Shown here: positions 46,159 through 57,170 of the stretch, piece by piece
Layout of the letters: the number at the start of each line of letters is the position of its first letter
Numbering within the stretch: position 1 is the stretch's first letter
DNA from: Erodium maritimum
Taxonomy: Eukaryota > Streptophyta > Magnoliopsida > Geraniales > Geraniaceae
Direction of reading: 5' to 3'
Assembly: GCA_963921825.1 (NCBI GenBank)
Contig: OY997596.1
Span: forward strand, 10,049,001-10,113,000
DNA length: 64,000 nucleotides
Made by a program: the position numbers and the translations under genes
Notes under the pieces: generated by a model
Database searches by the model: none
Told to the model about the DNA's origin: nothing
The model's input: only the letters and a program-made list of their open reading frames with translations

Positions 46159-47156
46159 GAGCATCCACATCAAGCCGAGGCTTGATGGCGAGGCAGGGGA
46201 CGGAGCAGCTGGAGGAGGACTCGGGGTTCGGGGTTCAACCGGTGTGGGGGGGGGGGGGGGGGGGGGGGCGTGCGAGGCGTGCGGGGCGAGGCGGAGGAGA
46301 GGGACGAGGAGGGTTCGGAGGGCAGAGACGCGGGGTCGTTTTCAGCCTCGCTGCCTCGCGCTCCTCTACTTCGCCGCCATCCTCTCCCATGCGGACGCGT
46401 GGCCTGCAAAAAAAAACACAGACGCATACTCATGGAATGGAGAAGAAGCACAATACCTTCGTTATTAATTAGGTTAGGTTTAATATATGGTAAGTTAATT
46501 AGGTTAATATATAGTAATTAATTAGGTTAATATATGGTAAGGTTATTAATTAGCTATTAATTAGGTTTTTATAAGTAACCAAATTAGTTTTAAATTTCAA
46601 AAATCAGTTGTTAATTTAAAAACTCAATTTTTAAATTTAATAATCAGTTTTTAAATTTAAAAATCAAAATTTTATTTTAAAAATCATTTTTCTGTTGCGA
46701 TAAAAAAATGTCCAACGACGATGCCAAACCGTTATTATCAAGAATAGAGTAATTGTCAGTGTTTATTAGTAATGGTCATCAAAGAATTCATCGCTGCAGA
46801 AGCTTATATTGACCAAATGAATTGTCAATTTGAATTATGTATTTTTTTATTTTTTATGTAGTTTTTAAATTTTGTATTTTATTAATGTAATTTTATTTCT
46901 ATTTATGAATTTTATTTTTATTTTATTTAGTAGTTGTTGATTTAAATATAACGTTAACAGTTTCAGTTAAAAGCTTAATTAATTACACAGTCAGCATTTC
47001 TTAAAAATCAAGCCCCCCATACAAGCCCCTCTGATGTGCAACACACAAATTTTAGGGGGGGCAGGGGGCTGAACTCTGCCCAGTCAGCAGAGGGTTCAGC
47101 CCCAGGGTTGGTGATCCACACCCCCCCCCCCCCCCCCCGATTGATGCGGGGTGCTC
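46159..47156. mobile_element. PIF/Harbinger-like non-autonomous element
   Basis: TAA stands on both sides (46156-46158 and 47157-47159). The ends are inverted: GAGCATCCACATCAAG against GAGCACCCCGCATCAAT. GAGCATC-type ends with a 3-bp TAA/TTA duplication are typical of PIF/Harbinger MITEs in plants. Left and right ends are very GC-rich, with a G run (46247-46267) and a C run (47121-47138); the middle is AT-rich. The GC-rich frames at 46056-46521 are chance frames and there is no transposase. Confidence 0.7.
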
Positions 47157-48170
47157 TAATCAATCCAACATGTGTAGATCATTTCAAACTTTTACAAATA
47201 ATCTTAATATTAGTGTAAGATAGAGATACATAATAATAAAACTATTATACATATTGTTAGAATACAACTATAATTAGACATTCAATTATAAGTTTGAGCT
47301 ATTAGTTAAGTTGGTCTTCTAATATGGTATCAAAGTTTGCTACCTCATGGACACGGGTTCAAACCTCACTCTCTATAAAAAAAATATATTAATTTCTTCT
47401 CAATTTGACAAAAATGTGTTCGCCCTTATCTTTATTCTGAAATGGGCTCATCTCCTAATCTAAATATCTCACCTCTAAACCCGTAAACGGGTTTATCCGT
47501 GAGGGCGCGTGTTAGAATATGACCATAATTGGATCTTCAACTATCAGCTTGACTTTCTGTCACGCCCCAAATCCGGTTTTGGCCGGACTCGAGACGTGAA
47601 CTAAGTAAAATAATAAAATAAGAAAATAACGAAAGTTAAAGTAAAAACAATAATCAATTTAAAAGTAAATGTAAGTCAAACAATATAAATTCCGAATTTA
47701 TTTCCAAAATAACGACTCCGATAAACATAAGTCAATGTTCTAAATCCCAAGAAAGGGAATAAAGTCTAGTACAAAGGGTAAGGTACGTCTCTAAACAAAA
47801 GATAAACTCACGGACTCTCGATGGGCTCCCGAGCTCTGAGATGTCCTCTACACCGAGTCACCATCGAAACTTCTAAGACAATAAAAACAGAGGGGGTGAG
47901 CTTTCGCTCAGTAGGAAAAAGTAGTAAAGAGAAAGGACGTCCACTCCGCTACCAAAAATACTCGAACAAGAACTCTCACCAATAATTGACAACACAACCG
48001 AACCCAACAGGAGCACAACATTAACGAGAATAGGACCGAGCTAACGAACCATTCAAATAACAGAACATTATATTTTAAGACCATTACGAACATACCCGAA
48101 CTTGACAACAAACAGACATAAGACCCGTACCCAATAATACTCCGATCACCACGCACAACTCAACAAATAC

Positions 48171-48500
48171 ATCATACCGGAATACACCCTCGGTCTAGAT
48201 GTCTTCCCGGACACACAACATCGGGGTGAAGCAAACACATCGTACCGGAATACCCATCGGTCTAGATGTCTTCCCGGACACACAACATCGGGGTGAAACA
48301 CTACATCATACCGGAATCTCCATTGGTCTAGATGTCTTCCCGGACACACGTCATCGGGGTGAAACACTACATCATATCGGAATTCCCATCGGTCTAGATG
48401 TTTTCCCAGACACACAGCATTGGGGTAAGCAATCATACATCATACCGGAAACGCACCTCAGCCTAGATGTCTTCCCAGAAACGCACATCGGGGTAAATCT
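48171..48500. repeat. ~62-bp minisatellite in the solo LTR
   Basis: About five units, each with CATACCGGAAT, GGTCTAGATGTCTTCCCGG and ACATCGGGGTGAA. The sister LTR has a decayed version near 41300-41480. Confidence 0.85.
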
Positions 48501-49269
48501 CATCGCACACATACCGGACCGGCACACACCTTAATCGGGTATCTTTCCGTCGCTCGGGGTACAATTAACACCATACAGTACCACACAAAACACGCTTCAC
48601 AGAAGTTATCATAACAACGATGCCTATCGTCACCACTTACCGAGCACACTGTATCGGTCTATCACTCACCCGATCATATCACAAGACAATATTCATATCA
48701 CAATCATCACATTCATTCAACCAATCATGTCACGACACAAACATTCATATTGCATTCATCATAATTCGTATAGCTTAATATGATTCTTAAATTAACCAAA
48801 GAGTATACTATGCATCGACATTTAAGGATGATTAACCACAATCAAACACGACCAACACACAATCCTAAGGCCTGACATGGCCACATGTGATTCTACAGCA
48901 CGGCAATTCCCATAATTGAAAGCGGTTATTCTAGTTAGTCACATCCTATATGCAAACTAAGACTCTTCCGGTTATTAACGTCCTATATGCATACTATTAA
49001 CATTCTTTAATCAAAGCGGAATTTACTACTCTTCCCTACCTCGAACGCTTTCCAAACGCTTAGTCACTTCAAGATCTGTCTAGTATCCTCCTCCTCCGAG
49101 CTCGAGAATAAAGTCTAGGATTATAAATTAATAGTAGAATTAATAAACATCCAAAGTTGGTTTTAAAGTAAAAACCCTAAATTACCCCTAACGACAAAAC
49201 TTGGGCCAAAAGGTAACATTGGGCCCAAACTAGGCCCAACTCGGACAGCCCACAAGCCCAGCACTCGGC

Positions 49270-49470
49270 CCGACCCGTGCCCCTCAGAGGCCCGACACCA
49301 GGCCCGGACCGTGCCCCCTAGAGGCCCAGTACTGAGCCTAGACCGTGCCTCTCAGAGGGCCGGTACCGAGCTCGGACCGTGCCGCTCAAAGGGCCGGTAC
49401 CGAACACGGTCCGGCCGCTCAGAGGGCCGGTCAGGGACCCTCGCCGTGCCGCTCAGAGGGCTGGCCAGAG
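49270..49470. repeat. GC-rich ~34-38-bp repeats in the solo LTR
   Basis: Five or six imperfect units built on CCGTGCCNCTCAGAGGGCCGG. The frames they open (49311-49659) are chance frames. Confidence 0.75.
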
Positions 49471-50711
49471 GCCCTTTTCGTGCCAAATCTGGGCAGACTC
49501 CACTTCTTCTTCCCCAACTTCGATTTCCCAAAAATCTACTCCAAAAACTCCATTTCTAACCTCCCCAAACTCCAAAATCAATCCTCAAACTTCAACTCCC
49601 ATAATGGGTTTCCTCCAAACATCAACAATCAATTGATTTCTAACCAAAAACTTCACTAAACTTCATCAAAACAACTATCCAACCACAAACAAACCAAAAC
49701 CCAACTAGTTCATGCAAATTCCATGGAAACCCATAACCTTAAATTGATTGAAAGGAGATTGTGAGAGCTTACTTACCTTTGGAATGATGAGATGATGAAG
49801 ATTAGAATGTTTTGGAGAAGATTTGATGAAGAAATGGCTTCAAGCTTCCTCCTTTTCTCCCTTTCTTCTTCCTCAAGTTAAGAAGCTTTTTCTTCTCTTC
49901 TCTCTCTTGTAGATTTCGGCCACTAGGAAAATATGAGCTGAATTGTGACAAAATGGGGTCTTAAACCTAAGGTGGAGATGACTAAAATGCCCCTCCTTGC
50001 TTCTTCCTTATAGTTTGTCACTTATGAGGGTAAATGGGTCATTAGAGACCCATTTCTTCTCCTCCAAGCCACCATGGACAAGTGTCCATGTGGGGACCAC
50101 ATTTTCCTTAGGAAATTCCAGCACAATTAATTTAGATCGGATTAACCTCTAATTAGGCATAGTTTGACCGAAAATTGACTTTTTAGTAAAATTAGTCATT
50201 TGAAAAGAAACGACCCAACTAAGCTAACCGTAATGACGGCTAAGCTTTTTGGGTCCCGGAAAGGTTCCGAATGACTCCCGGAGTCATTGGTTGACTTTTT
50301 CGGCCGAAAGTCAACTTTTGCCAAAAATCACTGGTTCGACCGGGATCGACCAGGAGCGGTTCTTACAGCTTTTAATTGAGTTGGTCCTCTAACACATACA
50401 ATAATGTGTCATAAAATAAATTGAAGTTCTAAAAACTTCACTTGAACTAATGCCTTAATTTTACTTTTTCGATGGGAGAACAACACAAATTTATTGAACC
50501 CAAACAAAATTTAAGAGAAGAGAAGAGAAGAGAGGGAAACAAGAAAAAGAACTAAAATATGCAGGAAAGACTTAAATGCTTGAAGCAGGAAAGACTCAAT
50601 ATTGAAGCGTCTAGATAACCTCTTCGGCGTCGATCCTTTATTTGATAAATGACAGAAACGCTAATCGGGTTAAAATTTATTTTCGGTTCACTTCATTTAT
50701 GACAATTACAT

Positions 50712-53584
50712 CTATGGAGTAATGGATTGAAGAAGGATGGTGGAAACTCGATCTTGGGTGAGCTTGCCTTGACCTGTATGGCCATCTCCATATTGGTAGA
50801 CGCATTGTGACATCCTCGCAATGTTCATTGCAATTCTAAAAAAATCTCTACAAAATAGAGAATTTGGGGCAACTTCTTTGTTCATCTTATCGCATGTTTC
50901 ACCAATCATTTGGCTTATGTGTTCTCGCGCCTCTTCCTCCGACGCTCCACTTTCGTGCATGTAACATTGGATTGCTTTAGGAACGTCACCTCTTTGTAGC
51001 TCCTCCTAAACCCACAACACAAACACCATTGAGATCGCAAAACTTCTATAACCAGTTAATTAAATGTAAGGGGTTTCATAACTTTATTAAATACTGATGA
51101 AGTACCCAAATCATCTATTAATCGCCCAATTATGGATGACCAGCGAATCATGTCGCAATAAACCCCTGGTTGAAGGCATGCCATTGCCTCGTCGGTTACC
51201 TCACCCGTGACAAAATGATAAACATAAACTAAAATGAGAGGAATTGATGTCGAGATCCAAGCATTGTCAAGATACTCTTGTAGGGTTGGTATGTAGCTAG
51301 TGTAGTACCACTCGGCCTCCACCAAATAAGTCTTGCACAAATTTTTCCACTGTAACGTTGTAGATCGATTAAATTAAAGAAGTGATGATGACGATAAATA
51401 GAAAAAAAGAAGTAGTAGTAGTAGAAGTAATTTATTACCGAGCTCACGAGGTGAGGGACGATGTTGATCCCACGATTCTTCATAGTATCGAAACCCACTT
51501 CATTAGTGGAATTGAAGAGTGAAAAATAACATATTTGCATGTAGTCGGGAAGTTCTTCCATCGTCTTTAGATCCCACCTTTCAACCGCATCGGTGAAAAG
51601 CTTGAGTTCGTCCAAAGTACCATAGACGTCGTAAATATCATCAATTGTTGATGTTATTGTGATGACCTGGGTCAGTATCTTCCTCGTATATTCGAATTGA
51701 GGCTCGTATGCAAATCCTATTGTCCACAAGAAGACCTCCATCAATCTGTCCCTTGAAAAGGTTATCTTCGCCGTAAGATTTGTGTTGTGCCACCACCTTA
51801 ATTGAATATGTTAGAATATAAGAAAACTAGCACCGGTCCTTCAACCATCAGCTTAAACTTTTAGTTGAATTGTTCTTCTAATATAGTATCAGGATTTAGC
51901 CCTTTACAGACATGGGTTCAAATTCCACTATTTATAAAAAAAAAAATTATTCTCTATTTATCCAGAATTGGTCAACCTGTAAATGAGTTTGTCTGAAAAG
52001 AGGTGTGTTAGAATATAAAAGTATGGTCCGTGTTCGACTACCAACTTGACTTGTTACTACAAATCGATCATTGTGTATGAAATGATTTAAGTGAAAATAC
52101 TTACCTTGAGGATTGCTTTAGTTCTTCTTGATGCCTTGCTTGCATCACGTTGAAGTCTAGTTTGGAGAGTTTTAGGAGAGTATGGTTCTTGTTGGGTCTT
52201 GTCTCGTACATGTCTATGAACCATCTGGAGTCCAGTCTTGGCGGCCTCCAATGAAGTGGGAGCTCCAAAGCATACCTTATAGTCTCTTGGTTCCCTCTCT
52301 TGAGGTGCTCTCGGAGATGTCTGGTCGCGAACTCTCGAGCTCTCTTTAGTATGGTCTCACCTTCCACCGAAAGGAAGGATGCCTCGTACAGAGACAACAA
52401 CCCTTGTGTGTCCTCGGACAAGCATTCCTTAAACTCTCTGCTACTCTCGTCTATGAAAGCAACAAATATAGCTTCGGGTATGTCATGTCCATGTTGTCTC
52501 AAGATCCTCAAGGAAAGAGCCGAGGCTTGCAAACCCTTGTCGGCCCAGTATGTACGGTGATCGAACTCACTCTGTATGTACCTCAAGATGGAGTCTATGT
52601 CGTGCTCAAAGTGGTAACGCAATCCCAGCCTCTCAATGTCATTAATCAGCTCAAGTTGGCGTAAAGGATGAGTGTTGCATTCGTCCAGCGCCTTCTTCAC
52701 CTCTTCCTTCAGCTGCTCGATGAGCTCGAGTTGGTGTTTGTGCTGCGAATCGAAGATCGTTCAAAGGTTTAGGGAAGTAAAACCAGGAACTAACTATCGT
52801 CGAGTTGTACCGCTCAAGAACTTGCTGCTGACTTATTAGTCGATCAGATCAGTACCCTTGACTTATGGTAATTCCACAAACTAACATTTTCCGTTAGAAA
52901 TGACATAAAACGTTAGGAAAAACTCCAAAAAAAATAGCAAGTCTATAGTTAGTTTTTTAGTTCAATAGTCATATGACAGTTAATTTTTGGAGTTTTTTCT
53001 AACGTTTTCTGTCATTTTTAATGGAAAATGTTAGTTTGTGTAATTACCATAAGTCAAGGGTATTGATCTGATCGACTAATAAGGTATCAGTAAGTTCTTG
53101 AGATGTACAAGTCGGGAATAGTCTGTACCTGGAGTTTTTTTCAAGGAAAGAAAGAGACCTATTTGTGTAGTTCTTTACCTTACTAATGGATCATATCCAT
53201 GACTAAAAGTTAGTCCTTGCCGACTGATATTTAGTTTTGTTGGTCTATTGGACTTAGTTGTCGGATACGTCCTCCAAAACAACTAATATTACCCGTCTGG
53301 TAATTATAAATCAACAATAATATAAGAACCAGATGCAATTTGTGCTCTTGCTAGACCACATTGCTTGGGGCGGTTAACTGATTAAACAAGTAATAGGCAT
53401 GGATCTGCCTCCACGAATAAAATATTAACCTAGTTTTATTTGTCTTTCTTAATAATACACTATATACCTGTGAGTGTGACTGTGAATAGCCGGTCTTCAA
53501 TGATTGTATGAACTCGTAGTCCCAAATAGTAGGTTTGTAATTTCCTGATCTCCTCACCACTGCAATGCACGAAGAAACTGACAT
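50712..53584 (-). CDS. Class I terpene synthase, TPS-b-like (five exons, 553 aa)
   Basis: Exons in coding order: 53584-53468, 52742-52105, 51796-51439, 51349-51095, 51005-50712. All introns are GT...AG and the total is 1,662 bp, 553 codons plus stop, with no break. Visible motifs: RR(X)8W (RRSGNYKPTIW, residues 11-21), SRDR (266-269), DDIYD (304-308, first Mg-binding site) and DDLGTSSEE (450-458, the NSE/DTE site, made by the last splice). The enzyme should ionise GPP or FPP and release mono- or sesquiterpenes; the product cannot be told. RR(X)8W and overall wording favour TPS-b. Only 10 residues precede RR, and an in-frame stop lies just upstream of the ATG, so no plastid transit peptide is seen. 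Most angiosperm genes of this class have seven exons; here two usual introns are absent. Intron 1 holds a MITE and intron 2 a TRIM. Confidence 0.92.
51809..52052 (+). mobile_element. TRIM element, family I, in terpene synthase intron 2
   Basis: The left LTR is 51809-51893 (TGTTAGAATATAAG...). TAGTATCAGG next to it resembles the initiator-Met primer site. The interior is followed by the purine tract GAAAAGAGG and a second TGTTAGAATATAA at 52006. Antisense to the gene. The element edge lies 12 bp from the splice acceptor at 51797. Confidence 0.75.
52813..53102. mobile_element. MITE in terpene synthase intron 1
   Basis: Near-perfect ~100-bp inverted arms (CTCAAGAACTTGCTG...GACTTATTAGTCGATCAGATC on the left, complement on the right ending GTTCTTGAG). 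290 bp with a short AT-rich centre. TGTAC lies just outside both ends, with 2- and 1-base offsets. Confidence 0.85.
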
Positions 53585-53736
53585 TCTCAAATGCCATACT
53601 TATATATACTACACCAACGTACTATTATATCATTTTCAAATAACAAACCACCATGAGGTTCAATGATTTTATATATATATATATCAAAGATAACATATGA
53701 ATATTATATGGTCGAAATACAATTGATACAAACCCT

Positions 53737-54540
53737 TTTGTTGTTGTTTTTTAACGAAATGTGCAATATTACAACTTGTTAAAAACGATTACATCAAAGT
53801 GCGTCGAGGAACATGCTCCTCGACCACGAAAGGTCAGTATAAATGAACAATGCTTCACTAAACCTTTCAGTACCAGAACCGTCGCAGACGGTATTTTGAT
53901 GCCCTATTGGAAAAGGCAGGAGACGGGGAGGGGGAACGGGGTACCAGAGATCTTGAATGACCTCAACAAGAATGGTGATGGTGGGAGGCAAAGCATCGTC
54001 TAGGGACCCCTCCTACGGCCAGTCCCTAGAACAATGTATTCATGTCGTCATTAACCCTGCAAAGACGAAGTCAGAAAAAATAACAAAGACTCACTCGATT
54101 AGCCAGATCCATAACCGAGAGAGGGGTCGAGGAAGGAGCGGTGGTGGAGGCCAGGGAGGAGGCGGTTTCAGGGACGATGGTGACGCCTTCAGAGGCGGCG
54201 ACGGCGGAGGCCAGGGAGAAGGACGCGCCAGTGGCTTCAGCGGCGACGGGGGCTGATCAAGAGAGATAACCCGATACCTCGGAGGCCCTGGAAACCCTAG
54301 GAAACGCGCTGCTTGAAACAGAAACCAAAGCAAGGTCGTAGTAATCTCGGGTACTCGGTGACCAAGGGTTCGGAATGAGAGGGAAAGGGTCGTTGCTAGG
54401 GGTGGAAGTAACACAGGGACGAGAACGCCATGGCGGCGGAGAGGAGAGACCGAACCTACACTGGGAGAGGTGGAGGTAGCGCCGGGGTGAGACGCGGCGG
54501 GGAAGGGCTGAGAACTTAGGTTTGTCCTCCATTAGAGACG
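53737..54540 (-). mobile_element. Short LINE derivative, copy F
   Basis: CAAACCCT on both sides (53729-53736 and 54541-54548) is a possible 8-bp target duplication. The left part carries the zinc-knuckle LINE 3' end (GTGCGTCGAGGAACATGCTCC). At ~54092 it joins to the ORF1 5' region at CTCGATTAGCCAGATCC, as copy D does. The 5' end begins at an ORF1-like ATG (54532, MEDKPKFSALPRR). No ORF2 and no full ORF1. Confidence 0.7.
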
Positions 54541-54764
54541 CAAACCCTAGTAGAGCTACTAGTTTCCGTTTTTACACTTTTGTTGTTTTGTTTGATTGAT
54601 TCGATTCCTATCTCCCTTTCCTTTAATTTATGTGGGCGATACTAGTACTAGGTATATTTCAACTTCAATTTTTTAGTCGGTAGTATGGGCCTGGAATAAC
54701 TTGACACTTGATTTATCCTTCTCCAATCAATATTCAACTGCCCTAGTTGCTCTGATCTTTTTCT

Positions 54765-57170
54765 TTAGAATATAAATGATAGATTTTATTAATGTTCTAA
54801 CGGTAAGATATATTAGAATGCGTCAGGGAGAGAATCCCTTGACCACTAAAAAACAGACAAAGAACAGGCTTTTTTGATAAGTCGGTAAGAAAACTTATTC
54901 GCAGCTCTTTTAACAAAATTAAGAGTAGTCTCTCGTTTTGGAGGAGGGATCGAATGTCGCTAATAATGGTACCCACCGGGTATATAGGAGGGGCCTGCCA
55001 TAATCATATCAACCAAGAGTTGGGTGTCTGAGCGGATAGCCACGAGCCCGTTGCCTAAAGCTACAACATTTTGGAGTGTTATTGCGATCGCATACGCTTC
55101 AATCATAATAGGGGACCAGGTACCCGGTAGCACTCCGTTTTCCACTAGAAGAAGTTCTCCTGTCTCTGTTCTTGCAATTATCCCTCGTCCTGACGAGTAA
55201 GGGTCTTGAAAGACTGCCCTATCAACGTTAATCGTTATCGTACCTGGTGACGGAGGACTCCATGTGGTCGGGAACCGGATGCCGAGAGTACGAGTCGGGG
55301 TCAGACTGGTAATTGCTTCTCTCCACGCCACCATATTAACTCAAGTAGCAAATAGGAGTCCAATAGGCGTTGAGGGCTTCCCTTTCCAAACGTTCGCGTT
55401 TCTTGCCTTTCATATTTCCTAGAGAACACTAAGGACTTCCGCTTTCCTCTCCGATGTTTGGCCCGTAACAGTTTGATTCCACCATGTCGAGAAGGAATCG
55501 ACATTTCCTGTAGGATAGGATCCCCCAAGATTATTCCAATAGGTCTTCGCGAACCCGCAAGAGACGAGCAAATGTAGAACCGTTTCTTGGCTCTAATCAC
55601 ACATGGGACATCCTTGATTAATGGGGACAAAACGTTAGTGAAAATTAAATGCTACCTGAAGATTATCCGTAAGATACCTCCACAGGAAATTACGGAGACG
55701 AGGTTGAACCAGGATTGACCAAAGATTGGACCACTCGACCAATTCTCCAAATTGACGTTGTTGTTGTCTAGTATCTGCCGAAGTCCTATAACCGGTTTTT
55801 GTCGAATGGGAACCTCTTTTATCCATGGCCTAATACCATTCATCTCGTGTTCTGGATTCTAATATAGGAATGTACAGCATCTTCGCCTAATCTTCTTCAT
55901 CGAATAATGTTCGAAATAATGGGCATCCTAACACCTAGACCTCGGGATCATTAGACCCGCCACCGGAGAACCCTCCAAAGTGTAGAAATCGTTTGAATGA
56001 ACGGTTCTTGACCTAGTAACCACGGTGCAGCCAAGATAAAAGTTTCACGACCATCCCCGATGGCCACACGAAGACCCTCCCGCATTAGATCCTACGAAGA
56101 AACTATGCTAGACCATATAAAGCTCGAATTTCTCTTTGCGGATGCCTGTAGAAAATTTGTATTTAATATCTTTCCTTGATGACTTAATCAACTAGTGTGT
56201 GTGGCTTATGGATCAAACCCCCATGATTACTTTCCTAACAGCGCAGTGTTTACATCCCTTAGGTGTCAAAATCCCATTCCTTCCAATTCCTTGGAGGTGC
56301 ATAATTTGTCCCAGTGTAACCAAATTAATGGTCGGTCTGATGTTCTCCCCCCCCCCCCCCCACCCACCACCAAAATCTCGCTAGAGAGACATGGATGCGA
56401 TCTGTGATATGTCTTGGGACCCTAAAAACAGACATGATGTATACTGGTAGGGATCTGAGCATTAATCTAATCATGACCTCTCATCCTGCCGGAGATAACA
56501 ACTTCCCATCCCACGGTCGGATCCTATACGGTTTCCTAAGACAGCCACCGCACTATTCCTATCACGACCCATCATATTTGGCACCCCAGGTATAATGTTG
56601 AACTCGAAGTTTCTGCAATGGAAAAGACAGTACATCATTGCTTCCGAACGCTTATTGGGGTGTTAGTACTGAAAAAGATCGATGATTTTTCCAGATTCAA
56701 AACCTGGCATGAAAGTGTGCTGAAAACATCTAGGATATCATAGATACGCTATGCCTCCCCAGCGTCCGCCCTGTAGAAAATATAACAATCATCGGAGAAA
56801 AACATTTGCGTAATCTCAGGGGGGGGGCTAACTACTCGGACCCCCCGTATCTCGTTTTGGTTTTATGCCTGTTTTAGTAGTTGGGATAACCCTTACATTC
56901 AAAACAAGAAGAGAGAAGGGGATAATGGACCCCCTTAACTAATGCCCCTGGATGGTGTAAAGCTCGGCGTCTCCCTACCCCTAATGATACAGAATAGCGA
57001 ACCACGCTCAAACAGCAAGTCATAAGGGATATCCATTCAAGGGAGAAACCCAGACGTTGCATCACTGATAGTAGACACGACCATTCTACTTTGTCATATG
57101 CCTTTCTCATGTCGAGTTTGAGGGCCATAAAATTCCCATTCCCTTGACGTTTCCTGCGTAGAGCATGAAT
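54765..57170 (-). mobile_element. Decayed L1-type LINE ORF2 (3' part)
   Basis: Minus-strand pieces: reverse transcriptase (57182-56874, LDMRKAYDKVEWSCLLSVMQ is the classic LINE block), a zf-RVT-type block (~55840-55635, RLRNFLWRYLTDN) and RNase H (55334-54960, INVDRAVFQD...GIIARTETGELL, with the second D of the usual NVDGA replaced by R). The 3' end GCGTCAGGGAGAGAATCCC matches copy D. Several frameshifts make it dead. The gypsy LTR at 57171 cuts it on its 5' side. Confidence 0.8.

Larger units (their letters stand above)
47558..50367 (-). mobile_element. Solo gypsy-type LTR nested in the TRIM
   Basis: TGTCACGCCCC at the left, GGAGCGGTTCTTACA at the right, 2,810 bp. Sister to the LTR at 40761 (shared CGGCTAAGCTTTTTGGGTCC near the right end and GCTTTCGCTCAGTAGGAAAA near 47900). 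TRIM sequence lies on both sides. The adjoining bases (CTTTC, GCTTT) are not an exact duplication. Confidence 0.85.
47255..50394 (+). mobile_element. TRIM element, family I, split by a solo LTR
   Basis: The left LTR 47255-47324 (TGTTAGAATAC...) is followed by TGGTATCAAAGT, a primer binding site for initiator-Met tRNA. A ~185-bp interior follows. The right LTR starts at 47510 (TGTTAGAATATG), is interrupted by the LTR at 47558-50367 and resumes at 50368-50394. Outer flanks CATAT (47250-47254) and CATAC (50395-50399) match at 4 of 5 positions. No coding capacity, as usual for TRIMs. Confidence 0.8.

Noticed and set aside
46056-46521. GC-rich frames of 83-138 codons on both strands
   Set aside because: They run through a poly-G tract at the end of a PIF/Harbinger-like element.
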